From positions 1 to 9,368 of the forward strand of contig CAXYVG010000123.1 in NCBI GenBank assembly GCA_964292325.1: 9,368 nt of DNA, read 5' to 3'. Of the stretch, positions 1 through 5,485 are shown piece by piece. This stretch comes from CTSoil-075 sp964292325. Its GTDB lineage: Bacteria > Bacillota > Negativicutes > DSM-13327. Under the pieces are notes generated by a model. The model ran no database searches. It was not told where the DNA came from and worked only from the letters and a program-made list of their open reading frames with translations. Within the stretch, counting starts at the first letter, position 1. Each line of letters begins with the position of its first letter. Position numbers and translations under genes: made by a program.

Positions 1-71
1 TGCTTGTTGAGCTTTTTGCCGCACAAAACTTCCGATTGAACCCTAAAAGAACCGTATCATTTATAATGACG

Positions 72-117
72 AAAAATAGCCTGAATTCTCATGTTTTGAG
101 AGTCCAGGCTATTTTTA
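72..117. terminator. Bidirectional intrinsic terminator
   Basis: A 12-bp perfect stem (72-83 with 105-116), AAAAATAGCCTG against CAGGCTATTTTT, encloses a further 5-bp inner stem (87-91 with 97-101). A-rich and T-rich flanks give a U-tract in both directions. It probably ends a gene that lies mostly before the window. Reading frame 3 is open from base 3 to the TGA ending at 170, but it runs straight through this hairpin and resembles no family I know, so I do not call it a gene. The rest of 1-365 holds only this hairpin, small dyads and the promoter of the next gene. Confidence 0.8.
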
Positions 118-230
118 TTGGACTTTTTCTGATGGAATGCGTTGAGAATAACGGCGGCAGAATAATATGATTCGCGCAAACCGTCAGTCATATTCCTTGT
201 ATTGCGTTTTCAATTAGAATAGTGAATGAT

Positions 231-262
231 ATTTCCGGAAATGGCTGGTATTGGTGAATACC
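231..262. repeat. Two adjacent inverted repeats upstream of a promoter
   Basis: A perfect 12-bp palindrome, ATTTCCGGAAAT (231-242), is followed after 4 bases by a second dyad, GGTATT-GGTG-AATACC (247-262). Both lie just upstream of the -35 element at 284 of the scramblase-like gene. The position would suit a regulator binding site, but no regulator is evident nearby and chance is possible in AT-rich DNA. Confidence 0.35.
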
Positions 263-283
263 TTTTTACAATTTTTATTTAAC

Positions 284-313
284 TTGGCGAAATTTAACAA
301 AATATGTTATAAT
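284..313 (+). promoter_or_regulatory. Sigma-A-type promoter for the LURP-one gene
   Basis: The -35 TTGGCG (284-289) and the -10 TATAAT (308-313) are separated by 18 bp. The -10 is a perfect consensus preceded by TGT. The start codon at 366 lies about 45 bases past the expected transcription start. Confidence 0.7.
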
Positions 314-365
314 TAGACTGGAAAGGTTCAGTAATGGATTTTAATACACCTAAGGAGATAAAAAT

Positions 366-953
366 ATGCATTCATCGCTACGCAATAATCAATATTTTGT
401 AAAAGAACACGTAGGAATGTTCAAATCAGCAAATAACTATGACATCTTTGATCCTCAAACGAATCAGAAGCTTCTCGAATGCAGAGAGCCAAACCTTGGT
501 TTTTTCACCAAACTGCTTCGATTTACAGATTACAAGCGAATGACTCCGTTTAATATAGAAATTCGCACTCCAGACGGGCAACTGGCCTTTTCAGTGAAAC
601 GCGGCATATCCATATTTTTATCAAAAGTTGATGTTCTTGATGAAAATGGAAGCATAGTTGGTCACTTCAAACAAAAACTATTTTCCATTGGTGGAAAATT
701 TGACGTTCTAAGCACGGAGGATACCGTTCTCTGCACGCTACAGGGAAAATGGACAAGCTGGGACTTCCGCTTTATCCAGGGCAGCTCTGAGCTTGCCAGC
801 GTCACAAAAAAATGGTCGGGATTAGGAAAAGAACTGTTCACATCTGCCGACAACTACATGCTTTCAATCAATGACTCGGTTGACAAAGACGACAATATAC
901 GTACACTTGTATTGGCATCGGTCATGTGTATCGATATGGTTCTGAAAGAATAA
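366..953 (+). CDS. LURP-one-related / YxjI-like (scramblase-fold) protein
   Basis: This 195-residue protein resembles the LURP-one-related family (YxjI of Bacillus), which shares the tubby/phospholipid-scramblase beta-barrel fold. Visible family features are an N-terminal YFVKEHVGMF strand, alternating short hydrophobic strands with charged turns across residues 20-150, and the C-terminal stretch YMLSIND followed by a hydrophobic helix (about 178-192, LVLASVMCIDMVL) that plugs the barrel in this fold. There is no signal peptide or membrane segment, so it is probably cytoplasmic or membrane-peripheral. The start is well supported: TAAGGAGAT at 351-359 sits 6 bases before ATG, and a consensus promoter lies upstream. 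It appears monocistronic, with terminator-like hairpins downstream. The family's biochemical role in bacteria is not settled, so I give none. Confidence 0.8.
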   Translation: MHSSLRNNQYFVKEHVGMFKSANNYDIFDPQTNQKLLECREPNLGFFTKLLRFTDYKRMTPFNIEIRTPDGQLAFSVKRGISIFLSKVDVLDENGSIVGHFKQKLFSIGGKFDVLSTEDTVLCTLQGKWTSWDFRFIQGSSELASVTKKWSGLGKELFTSADNYMLSINDSVDKDDNIRTLVLASVMCIDMVLKE

Positions 954-983
954 TTACAACTCAATAAGAATGCAATGAAGAAG

Positions 984-1008
984 GCAAGGGACGGTCCTTT
1001 TTGTCACT
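984..1008 (+). repeat. REP-like GGGACGGTCC motif
   Basis: The stretch AAGGGACGGTCCTTTTTGTC, downstream of the scramblase-like gene, can form a short AAGGG/TCCTT hairpin followed by T residues. It resembles the GGGACGGTCC-type repeats that sit next to REP-associated transposases in Firmicutes. A related GGGGACAGGG motif occurs at 8461-8470 next to a RAYT remnant. It could equally act as a weak terminator. Confidence 0.35.
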
Positions 1009-1021
1009 GCATAATAGCTAA

Positions 1022-1062
1022 AGAACTCCTGTCAGATTTTGGCAGGAGTTCTCGTTTGTTTG
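1022..1062 (+). terminator. Intrinsic terminator after the LURP-one gene
   Basis: A 10-bp perfect stem, AGAACTCCTG (1022-1031) with CAGGAGTTCT (1043-1052), has an 11-base loop and is followed by the T-rich CGTTTGTTTG. It ends transcription from the upstream gene. Confidence 0.8.
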
Positions 1063-1089
1063 AAAAAAAGTAATGATGGGACAACAAAC

Positions 1090-1118
1090 CTGTCTGGTGT
1101 CCTTTATAGTGCTATACT
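1090..1118 (+). promoter_or_regulatory. Possible promoter for the pentapeptide-repeat gene
   Basis: A -10-like TATACT (1113-1118) is preceded at 17-bp spacing by CTGTCT (1090-1095), a poor -35. The -35 region also carries an imperfect dyad: GGGACA at 1079-1084 against TGTCC near 1098. This could be an operator; weak evidence. Confidence 0.4.
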
Positions 1119-1178
1119 TAGAAAGAGTGAGTCATAAGAACAGATGGACGTTATAAATACTCTGAGGAGGTTAGTTGT

Positions 1179-1835
1179 ATTAAGAAGCTACAAACAAACT
1201 TTAAGATTTTATCACCAGATATTCCAGAAGAATTAGACGAAGTTATATTTCCAGATAGAAAGATTTGTGATGAAGACTATTTTGAAATGGGAATAATCAG
1301 TAATTGTACAATTGAGCATGAAGTGGCAGCGCATGTGTTTTTTGAGAAGGTCATATTTAAAAATGTAATCTTCCAAAAAGTTGATTTTAGTGGATTGGAA
1401 TTGACCGATGTTATTTTTGAAAGGTGTGATTTATCAAATATAGATATTAATGAAGCTATGATGCATCAAGTCGAAATGAGGAATTGTAAAATTGTAGGAA
1501 TAAATTTAATGGGAGCAACATTGCGCAATGTGTTATTTGACAACTGCTATGGGGATTACGCTAACTTCCGTAATGTAAATTGCAAACAGGTGAAGTTTCA
1601 TAACAGTTCATTAGCCAATGCCGATTTTTATACAGCAACACTGTTCAAAGTGTGCTTTTCTAATTCAAGTTTAGAACAGATTCAGTTATCCGGTACTAAA
1701 CTGGCAGGTATTGATTTAAGTAGCTGTGAGTTTAGACACATTGGTGTTACCATAGAAGACGTACAAGGGTGTATCATTTCCCCACAACAAGCAGTTGGCT
1801 TTTCAAAACTATTTGGTTTGATTATCAACGAATAA
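1179..1835 (+). CDS. Pentapeptide-repeat protein with probable ATT start
   Basis: A right-handed beta-helix protein built from pentapeptide repeats of the A(D/N)LXX kind, with the centre often L or F. Examples are DFSGLELTDVIFERCDLSNI, then NCKIVGINLMGATL, YANF, NADF and GIDLSSCEF, spanning roughly residues 60-195. The first ATG (1287) has no ribosome binding site. The same frame is open upstream, and an excellent GAGGAGG (1164-1170) lies 8 bases before ATT at 1179. From there the protein is 218 residues and begins (I/M)KKLQTNFKILSPDIPEEL. As I recall them, family members begin similarly with MKKLQ, so ATT seems to stand where ATG would be. Either a rare ATT start is used or the start codon has been lost and the gene is nearly silent. 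Relatives include Qnr/MfpA-type gyrase protectors, but no specific function is claimed. Confidence 0.75.
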   Translation: MKKLQTNFKILSPDIPEELDEVIFPDRKICDEDYFEMGIISNCTIEHEVAAHVFFEKVIFKNVIFQKVDFSGLELTDVIFERCDLSNIDINEAMMHQVEMRNCKIVGINLMGATLRNVLFDNCYGDYANFRNVNCKQVKFHNSSLANADFYTATLFKVCFSNSSLEQIQLSGTKLAGIDLSSCEFRHIGVTIEDVQGCIISPQQAVGFSKLFGLIINE

Positions 1836-1856
1836 ACTACATAGGCAAGAGCATAG

Positions 1857-2129
1857 ATGCTGTGGCTGTATATAAAAATGAATGATGAAAACATCGCAAA
1901 GACAAGGGATATGTTGCTAAGTATGCAGGGGAAAATTGAGTTTCTCCACGATTTGAAAGTAGAAGTAGATATACGTCATGGAACGTCGTCTTATGACATT
2001 ATAGTAATTACCGAATTTGCTTCTATGGAAGATTTTGATGCTTATCTGATTCACCCGGTGCATACTGAAGTGTCTAAATACATTGTGGGTGTGTTAGAAA
2101 CTGGAGCAGCCGTATGTTATGAATCTTAG
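1857..2129 (+). CDS. Dabb-family (stress-responsive A/B barrel) protein
   Basis: A 90-residue dimeric alpha/beta-barrel domain protein of the Dabb family (PF07876 type). Diagnostic parts are LW near the N-terminus, a helix around residues 13-26, SYDIIVITEFASMEDFDAY (about 45-63), HPVHTEVSKYIVGVL (about 66-80) and a final AAVCYE strand. Family members usually start about five residues earlier with a strand like MxxHIVLW. Here a TAG stop lies immediately before the ATG, and the ribosome binding site is poor (GGCAAGAG). The N-terminus therefore looks slightly shortened, perhaps by a small indel. It follows the pentapeptide gene after 21 bases and is probably cotranscribed. The function of such small Dabb proteins in bacteria is generally unknown. 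Confidence 0.7.
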   Translation: MLWLYIKMNDENIAKTRDMLLSMQGKIEFLHDLKVEVDIRHGTSSYDIIVITEFASMEDFDAYLIHPVHTEVSKYIVGVLETGAAVCYES

Positions 2130-2132
2130 GAA

Positions 2133-2158
2133 AAAGTACCAAAGTGGGATGGTACTTT
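2133..2158 (+). terminator. Weak hairpin after the Dabb gene
   Basis: The inverted repeat AAAGTACCA/TGGTACTTT (2133-2141 with 2150-2158) has an 8-base loop. No T-run follows, so termination is uncertain. Confidence 0.35.
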
Positions 2159-2209
2159 CAAATGGTATGAGGGCAGTATACGAAGATGGAGTATTCGATG
2201 AATGAATAA

Positions 2210-2272
2210 CCCCTTTACGGGGAAGGTGATATGCGGCACTTGGATGGGACGGAGCTTGAGTGTGAAATTTAG
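2210..2272 (+). pseudogene. Remnant A of an unidentified coding sequence
   Basis: A short open stretch after TAA at 2207 reads PLYGEGDMRHLDGTELECEI and then stops (TAG 2270-2272). Its beginning (LYGE) and end (GTELEC) match those of the open stretch at 3459-3557 on the other side of the oxidoreductase gene, but about ten residues in the middle are missing. I do not recognise the family. There is no start codon with a ribosome binding site, so it is a decayed fragment. Just upstream (2167-2205) a 12-codon frame reading MRAVYEDGVF resembles the start of DUF104-type antitoxins, but it is too short to call. Confidence 0.4.
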
Positions 2273-2344
2273 GAGAGTTGCCAAAGGAATTTAATTACAT
2301 TGTGGCGAATGCAATTGAATATTCTTAGGAAGGAGTTTTATAAA

Positions 2345-3400
2345 ATGGATAGTATATTTTCGCCAATACAAATTGGTTCGATGATGATTAAAAATCGTTT
2401 TGTACGTTCGGCAACACATGACTGGTTAGGTGCTGATAGTGGAAGGATTACTGATAAACAGATTGCTCTTTATAAAGAACTTGCCAAACAAGATGTTGGT
2501 ATGATTATCAGTGCTCATGCGTACGTTGAACACCCGCGTGGGCGAGCAAGTCTAAGGCAAAATGGTATTTATGACGATTGTTTCATTGATGGATATAGGA
2601 AACTAGTCGATACTGTGAGGCCCTACGGTGCAAAATTGATTGTGCAGGTGGCTCATGCAGGGGTACAAACGACAGCAGAATTAACGGAAGGTGAGGCGTT
2701 TTCTGATCCTAATGATTTGAGTGTAAAGGAAATTGAGGACCTGATTGAGGCCTTTGCCCAGGCAGTAAAACGTGTGCAGAAATCTGGTTGTGATGGAGCA
2801 CAAATACATATGGCCCATGGTTATCTTATATCCCGTTTTTTATCGCCTAAGTCCAATCAACGCCGAGACGAATGGGGTGGCTCCTTATTTAACCGAGTTA
2901 GGGTAGCAAATGCCATTGTGAAGCGCTCAAGGGAATTGGTAGGTAAGACATTTCCCTTGCTAGTTAAGCTAAATTCCTGTGGTGGATTTGCTGGAACGGC
3001 GGCAATTGAGCTAGAAGAAGTAGTGGCAATTGCTCGAATTTTGGAGGAGACGGGTATTGACGGCATAGAGATTAGTGGAGGCGCAGGTGGTGAAACAAAA
3101 AATTCCACATCCAGAGTTGAGGTATTCAAACCTGAGGATGAGGCTTATTTTTTGGGAGCAGCAGAGGTTATTAAAAAGGAAGTTAATATTCCAGTCATTA
3201 TAGTCGGAGGTATTCGGTCACGTTTTATTATGGAAAAAGTAGTAAACGAGGGTCTGGTAGATATGGTATCTTTGTGTCGTCCTTTTATTTGTGAACCCGA
3301 CCTAGTAACAAAAATGGCCGCTGGGGCGGAAAAGGTTAAATGCGTATCTTGCAATAAATGTCGTAATCTAGAGGGGATCAGTTGTGTACTGAAAAATTAA
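2345..3400 (+). CDS. NADH:flavin oxidoreductase (Old Yellow Enzyme family)
   Basis: A 351-residue FMN-binding TIM barrel of the OYE family, likely reducing an activated C=C bond of an unknown substrate. Motifs in order: KNRFVRSAT (16-24), QVAHAG (101-106), HMAHGYLISRFLSP (155-168) with the His pair H155/H158 that binds the substrate carbonyl in this family, NQRRDEWGGSLFNRVR (171-186), VGGIRS (287-292) and the FMN-phosphate segment DMVSLCRPF (306-314). The C-terminus carries C333, C336, C339 and C347, like the [4Fe-4S] site of 2,4-dienoyl-CoA reductase and trimethylamine dehydrogenase. The C-terminal FAD/NAD-binding domain of those enzymes is absent. ATG 2345 is chosen because AAGGAG (2330-2335) precedes it; an in-frame upstream TTG-type extension lacks a site. 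Flanking DNA is decayed, so the gene looks like a lone surviving cargo gene. Confidence 0.9.
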   Translation: MDSIFSPIQIGSMMIKNRFVRSATHDWLGADSGRITDKQIALYKELAKQDVGMIISAHAYVEHPRGRASLRQNGIYDDCFIDGYRKLVDTVRPYGAKLIVQVAHAGVQTTAELTEGEAFSDPNDLSVKEIEDLIEAFAQAVKRVQKSGCDGAQIHMAHGYLISRFLSPKSNQRRDEWGGSLFNRVRVANAIVKRSRELVGKTFPLLVKLNSCGGFAGTAAIELEEVVAIARILEETGIDGIEISGGAGGETKNSTSRVEVFKPEDEAYFLGAAEVIKKEVNIPVIIVGGIRSRFIMEKVVNEGLVDMVSLCRPFICEPDLVTKMAAGAEKVKCVSCNKCRNLEGISCVLKN

Positions 3401-3458
3401 TGGTAACATATGCTATGGTACTATTCGCATAAAATCCTCCCTTCAATGCCGTGATTGA

Positions 3459-3557
3459 GAACAAGGACTACTTTATGGGGAAATGACTGTATTTGATGGC
3501 GGCAGTGTACTTGTAAGTGTGCTTAATGGTACAGAGCTTGAGTGTAGAATTGAATAG
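3459..3557 (+). pseudogene. Remnant B of the same unidentified coding sequence
   Basis: After TGA at 3456, a frame of 32 codons reads EQGLLYGEMTVFDGGSVL and continues to end in GTELECRIE before TAG (3555-3557). It matches remnant A (2210-2272) at both ends and keeps the middle that remnant A lacks. ATG at 3483 has no clear ribosome binding site; only the C-terminal end of a larger protein seems to be present. It looks like the acidic, beta-rich tail of a bacterial protein, possibly a recombinase or phage protein, but I cannot name it. The remaining bases of 3401-3458 show nothing further. Confidence 0.4.
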
Positions 3558-3578
3558 TAAATGGGCCGGTTGGGGTAG

Positions 3579-4076
3579 TTCATAATCAACTATGAGAGTA
3601 ATGGGTATTGGGATTTTTGGCAAAAGCAAAGCCTTATTCCGGGACAGGACTGCGAAACAATTTGCGGCTTACTCGATAGTATCAAGGGCAAATTGGATGA
3701 CGATGGTGGGAGCGAATCTAACAGCGGGAGCGGTCAGATTATGGCGTACATTAATGACCCGGACGGCAGACTCTGCGATTGGGGTATTCCACGTACAGAG
3801 TGTTATGGTGTACGTCTTCCTTTTGATTATGACGGTGAAGTACCACCACAAATGCTTATGATTGATGTTCCCGAAGCAGAGTATATTGTTTTTGAACATG
3901 GGCCATTCGATTATGAGCAGGAAAATCGTAGTGTGGAGGAAAAGATGGAAAAGGCAATGGCAACTTTTGATTTTGCAGGCACTGGTTATTGCTTTGATAC
4001 TTCCCCCGGTAGAATAATTTACTTTTCATTTAATCCGGAGCGGTTTTGGAAGTATATCAGGCCAGTGTGGAAGTAA
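3579..4076 (+). pseudogene. AraC-family regulator, C-terminal GyrI-like domain only
   Basis: The frame from 3579 (just after TAG 3576) to TAA 4076 encodes 165 residues matching the ligand-binding C-terminal half of AraC-type regulators with a GyrI-like domain. Recognisable parts are YWDFWQKQSLIPGQDCETIC near the start, YINDPDGRLCDWGIPRTECY, then VPPQMLMIDVPEAEYIVFEH, FDYEQENRSVEEKM and the C-terminal PGRIIYFSFNPERFWKYIRP. The N-terminal AraC helix-turn-helix (about 100 residues) and the first part of the effector domain are missing. There is no start codon with a ribosome binding site; TTG at 3693 would give only 127 residues. The gene is a 5'-truncated relic. The IS200-type element begins within a few bases of its stop codon, so the 3' end was left intact. 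Confidence 0.75.
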
Positions 4077-4091
4077 ATGAAATTCCTAATC

Positions 4092-4108
4092 CCCCAGCTA
4101 TGCTGGGG
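4092..4108 (+). repeat. IS200 left-end hairpin
   Basis: Perfect 7-bp stem CCCCAGC/GCTGGGG with a TAT loop near the left tip of the element. It is the likely TnpA recognition hairpin. Confidence 0.7.
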
Positions 4109-4149
4109 CGAACAGAGTAAGCGGAAGCGTTACTGCGAGGGAATTAAGA

Positions 4150-4210
4150 AACCTCCTATGTTAGTATGATAATGGTGTCGCAAACCATTAATCATATAAC
4201 ATAGGAGGTT
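4150..4210 (+). promoter_or_regulatory. 5' hairpin hiding the tnpA ribosome binding site
   Basis: A 14-bp perfect stem (4150-4163 with 4197-4210) continues inward with TATGAT/ATCATA and AATGGT/ACCATT, giving a rod of about 26 bp with one bulged A. The AGGAGG ribosome binding site (4203-4208) of tnpA lies inside the 3' arm and would be masked in RNA. This matches the known IS200 strategy of blocking translation and incoming read-through transcription to keep transposase low. Confidence 0.8.
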
Positions 4211-4217
4211 ATCCCAA

Positions 4218-4635
4218 ATGCATAACTCAAGTTTATCACATACAAAATGGAAATGCCAGTATCATATAGTGTTCATACCGAAGTACAGAAGAAAAGCTTT
4301 GTATGGAAAAATAAAGATGGATGTACGAGAAATATTAAAAAAGCTTTGTAAATACAAAGGTGTGGAGATTATTGAAGGTGCAGTATGTTCAGATCATGTA
4401 CATTTATGTGTAGCCATCCCGCCAAAATTAAGCGTGTCAGAATTCATGGGTGTATTTGAAAGGGAAGAGCGCCTTAATGATATATGATTTACATCCAGGT
4501 CAAGGGACTAAGTGGAACAGAGCATTTTGGGCACGAGGTTATTACGTAGTAACTGTTGGGAATATCACGCAAGAAGCAATTAAAAGATATATACAAGAAC
4601 AAGAGGAAGAATCAAAAAAAGAAGAAATGAACTAA
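4218..4635 (+). pseudogene. tnpA: IS200-type transposase TnpA, frameshifted
   Basis: A Y1 (HUH) single-strand transposase. The first frame (from ATG 4218) gives KWKCQYHIVFIPKYRRKALY and the HUH motif DHVHL (H60, H62), reaching FMG at residues 76-78. It then runs out of frame to a stop near 4487. The family sequence resumes one base later as YLKGKSALMIYDLHPGQGTK, ARGYYVVTVG and KRYIQEQ, whose Tyr and the Gln four residues on are the catalytic tyrosine and third metal ligand of this family. Removing one G at about 4452 restores FMGYLKGKSALMI and a 138-residue protein, close to the normal length (about 135-155). This is therefore a one-base insertion, or less likely a sequencing error or programmed frameshift. 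AGGAGG lies 9 bases before the ATG. The gene ends in a lysine/glutamate-rich tail and TAA at 4635. Confidence 0.85.
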
Positions 4636-4639
4636 AAAA

Positions 4640-4748
4640 GCCTCTTTTAGAGGCAGATGGTAACAATGCTTGCGATACCCGCCTTTTAGGCGTAGCAAGT
4701 AATCAGCCCTTACAGGGCTAATAGCAAACCACCACTTGAAGTGGTGGT
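4640..4748 (+). other. Array of four hairpins downstream of tnpA
   Basis: Four hairpins follow each other: GCCTCT/AGAGGC (4640-4654); CTTGC/GCAAG (4669-4699) enclosing CGCCT/AGGCG (4680-4692); AGCCCT/AGGGCT (4705-4719); and the right-end hairpin (4728-4748). Together they form a compact, cloverleaf-like RNA or single-strand DNA structure of about 110 nt. Part is the right end recognised by TnpA. The rest may be a 3' untranslated structural RNA or a relic of a TnpB guide-RNA scaffold, though no tnpB is present. Confidence 0.6.
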
Positions 4749-5009
4749 CATGACTTAGTTTCAAGATATAATCGCCACCTTTTCTCCCGATCCACACAAT
4801 ACATGAGACATCCATGCCAGTCGGCGTATTAAAGTGATCCCTTCAAGGCGTTAACCTATCATTTGATTCATCGAGATGTTAGTTCTCTTGGCACTAATGC
4901 TAATGCCTAAGATTTTCACTTAGGAGCGTATCGTACATTGTATTCGCCGATAATGATGAATGTGGACATGGAATGCTAGAAAAAAAGTGGTCGGAAATTT
5001 TGAATATAG

Positions 5010-5038
5010 TTGACATAACATTAGATTGATGATATTAT
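5010..5038 (+). promoter_or_regulatory. Consensus promoter of the tRNA/rnpB cluster
   Basis: TTGACA (5010-5015) and TATTAT (5033-5038) are separated by exactly 17 bp, with the tRNA-Arg gene starting 35 bases after the -10. This is the strongest promoter in the window and suits stable RNA synthesis. Between the IS element (ending about 4752) and this promoter I see no gene, only a small CCTAAG/CTTAGG hairpin at 4906-4924. Confidence 0.85.
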
Positions 5039-5072
5039 ATTCATCCGGCACCAAATAAGTTATATATTAATT

Positions 5073-5149
5073 GACTCCGTAGCCCAGCTGGATAAAGCGT
5101 TTGACTACGAATCAAAAGGTCGCAGGTTCGAATCCTGCCGGGGTCACCA
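5073..5149 (+). tRNA. tRNA-Arg (anticodon ACG)
   Basis: A complete 77-nt cloverleaf. The acceptor stem GACTCCG/CGGGGTC has one G-U pair. The anticodon stem TTTGA/TCAAA surrounds loop CTACGAA, giving anticodon ACG (reads CGN after A34 to inosine editing). The T arm is GCAGG-TTCGAAT-CCTGC. The discriminator A is followed by an encoded CCA (5147-5149). It is the first gene after the strong promoter. Confidence 0.97.
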
Positions 5150-5186
5150 TGATTTGCTTACAAAAATTTGCCTGAGATGAAATGTT

Positions 5187-5320
5187 ATCTTAGATATGTC
5201 CAACCTACTTTTATATATCGGGAATTCAATGGTATGCAGCTGTCGAGCCATCTTAGGGTGGAGGGCAAAAGCATATCTTAGGATGCCCACCTGCTGAGTG
5301 CAGGTTTGGACATATTAAGA
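5187..5320 (+). ncRNA. Candidate structured RNA between two tRNA genes
   Basis: This roughly 125-nt stretch is closed by a long stem: ATATGTCC (5194-5201) with GGACATAT (5308-5315), continued by AACCT (5202-5206) with AGGTT (5302-5306) across one bulged T, 13 bp in all. Inside, GCAGCTG (5236-5242) can pair with CACCTGC (5288-5294) with one mismatch, and GGGCA/TGCCC closes an inner hairpin. ACCTGC-TGAGT-GCAGGT is a competing hairpin. The heptamer ATCTTAG occurs three times (5187, 5250, 5275). It has no coding potential and lies within what is probably the tRNA/rnpB transcript. I do not recognise it as SRP RNA, tmRNA, 6S RNA or a known riboswitch. It could be a small RNA, a processing spacer or a degraded insertion. 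Confidence 0.5.
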
Positions 5321-5345
5321 GACGGCATTTTGGGTATTTAAAGAT

Positions 5346-5351
5346 TATAAT
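5346..5351 (+). promoter_or_regulatory. TATAAT directly before tRNA-Ser
   Basis: A consensus -10 hexamer lies only 2 bases before the tRNA-Ser 5' end and has no matching -35 at 16-18 bp. It is probably too close to serve as the promoter, so tRNA-Ser more likely depends on read-through from tRNA-Arg. Confidence 0.2.
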
Positions 5352-5353
5352 AT

Positions 5354-5444
5354 GGAGCGGTACTCAAGTGGCTGAAGAGGACGGTTTGCTAAATCGTTAG
5401 AGGTCGTAAGGCCTGCGTGGGTTCAAATCCCACCCGCTCCGCCA
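5354..5444 (+). tRNA. tRNA-Ser (anticodon GCT)
   Basis: A 91-nt class II tRNA with the long variable arm typical of serine. The acceptor stem is GGAGCGG/CCGCTCC. The anticodon stem ACGGT/ATCGT surrounds loop TTGCTAA, giving anticodon GCT (reads AGC/AGU). The variable arm is at about 5397-5416, the T arm is GTGGG-TTCAAAT-CCCAC, the discriminator is G, and CCA is encoded (5442-5444). Confidence 0.97.
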
Positions 5445-5485
5445 TATCTTCTTGATCCACAAGGTTATCAGTAAAAATCTAGTCA

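Larger units (their letters stand above)
4081..4752 (+). mobile_element. IS200-type insertion sequence
   Basis: A compact IS200/IS605-superfamily element with a single tnpA and no tnpB. The left end carries hairpin CCCCAGC-TAT-GCTGGGG (4092-4108). The right end carries ACCACCAC-TTGAA-GTGGTGGT (about 4728-4748). Such subterminal hairpins, not terminal inverted repeats, are what TnpA of this family recognises, and no target duplication is expected. The exact tips are estimates, since cleavage sites cannot be defined without an empty site. tnpA is frameshifted, so this copy probably cannot move by itself. Confidence 0.8.

Noticed and set aside
3..170. Open frame of 55 codons at the left edge
   Set aside because: It runs through a clear terminator hairpin, has no recognisable family and no visible start.
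1144..1230. ATG 1144 giving a 28-residue peptide before the pentapeptide gene, a possible leader peptide
   Set aside because: It has no ribosome binding site of its own, and its reading frame covers the site that serves the pentapeptide gene; it looks like chance.
2167..2205. MRAVYEDGVF..., resembling the start of a DUF104-type antitoxin
   Set aside because: It has only twelve codons and no continuation in any frame, so it is too short to support.
3592..3861. An 89-codon ATG-initiated frame overlapping the AraC-type relic
   Set aside because: The other frame (3579-4076) matches the GyrI-like domain over its whole length; this one is a shadow.
4150..4210. CRISPR-like or attachment-site repeat
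   Set aside because: It is a single inverted repeat at the IS200 5' end, explained by masking of the tnpA ribosome binding site. No direct-repeat array exists in the window.
4612..4815. Minus-strand 67-codon frame across the IS200 right end
   Set aside because: It is made of the hairpin array read backwards and matches no family.
5187..5320. Identifying the inter-tRNA element as 6S RNA or SRP RNA
   Set aside because: The SRP signature GGUCAGG...GGAAGCAGCC is absent, and the length and bulge pattern do not fit 6S RNA well enough to name it.
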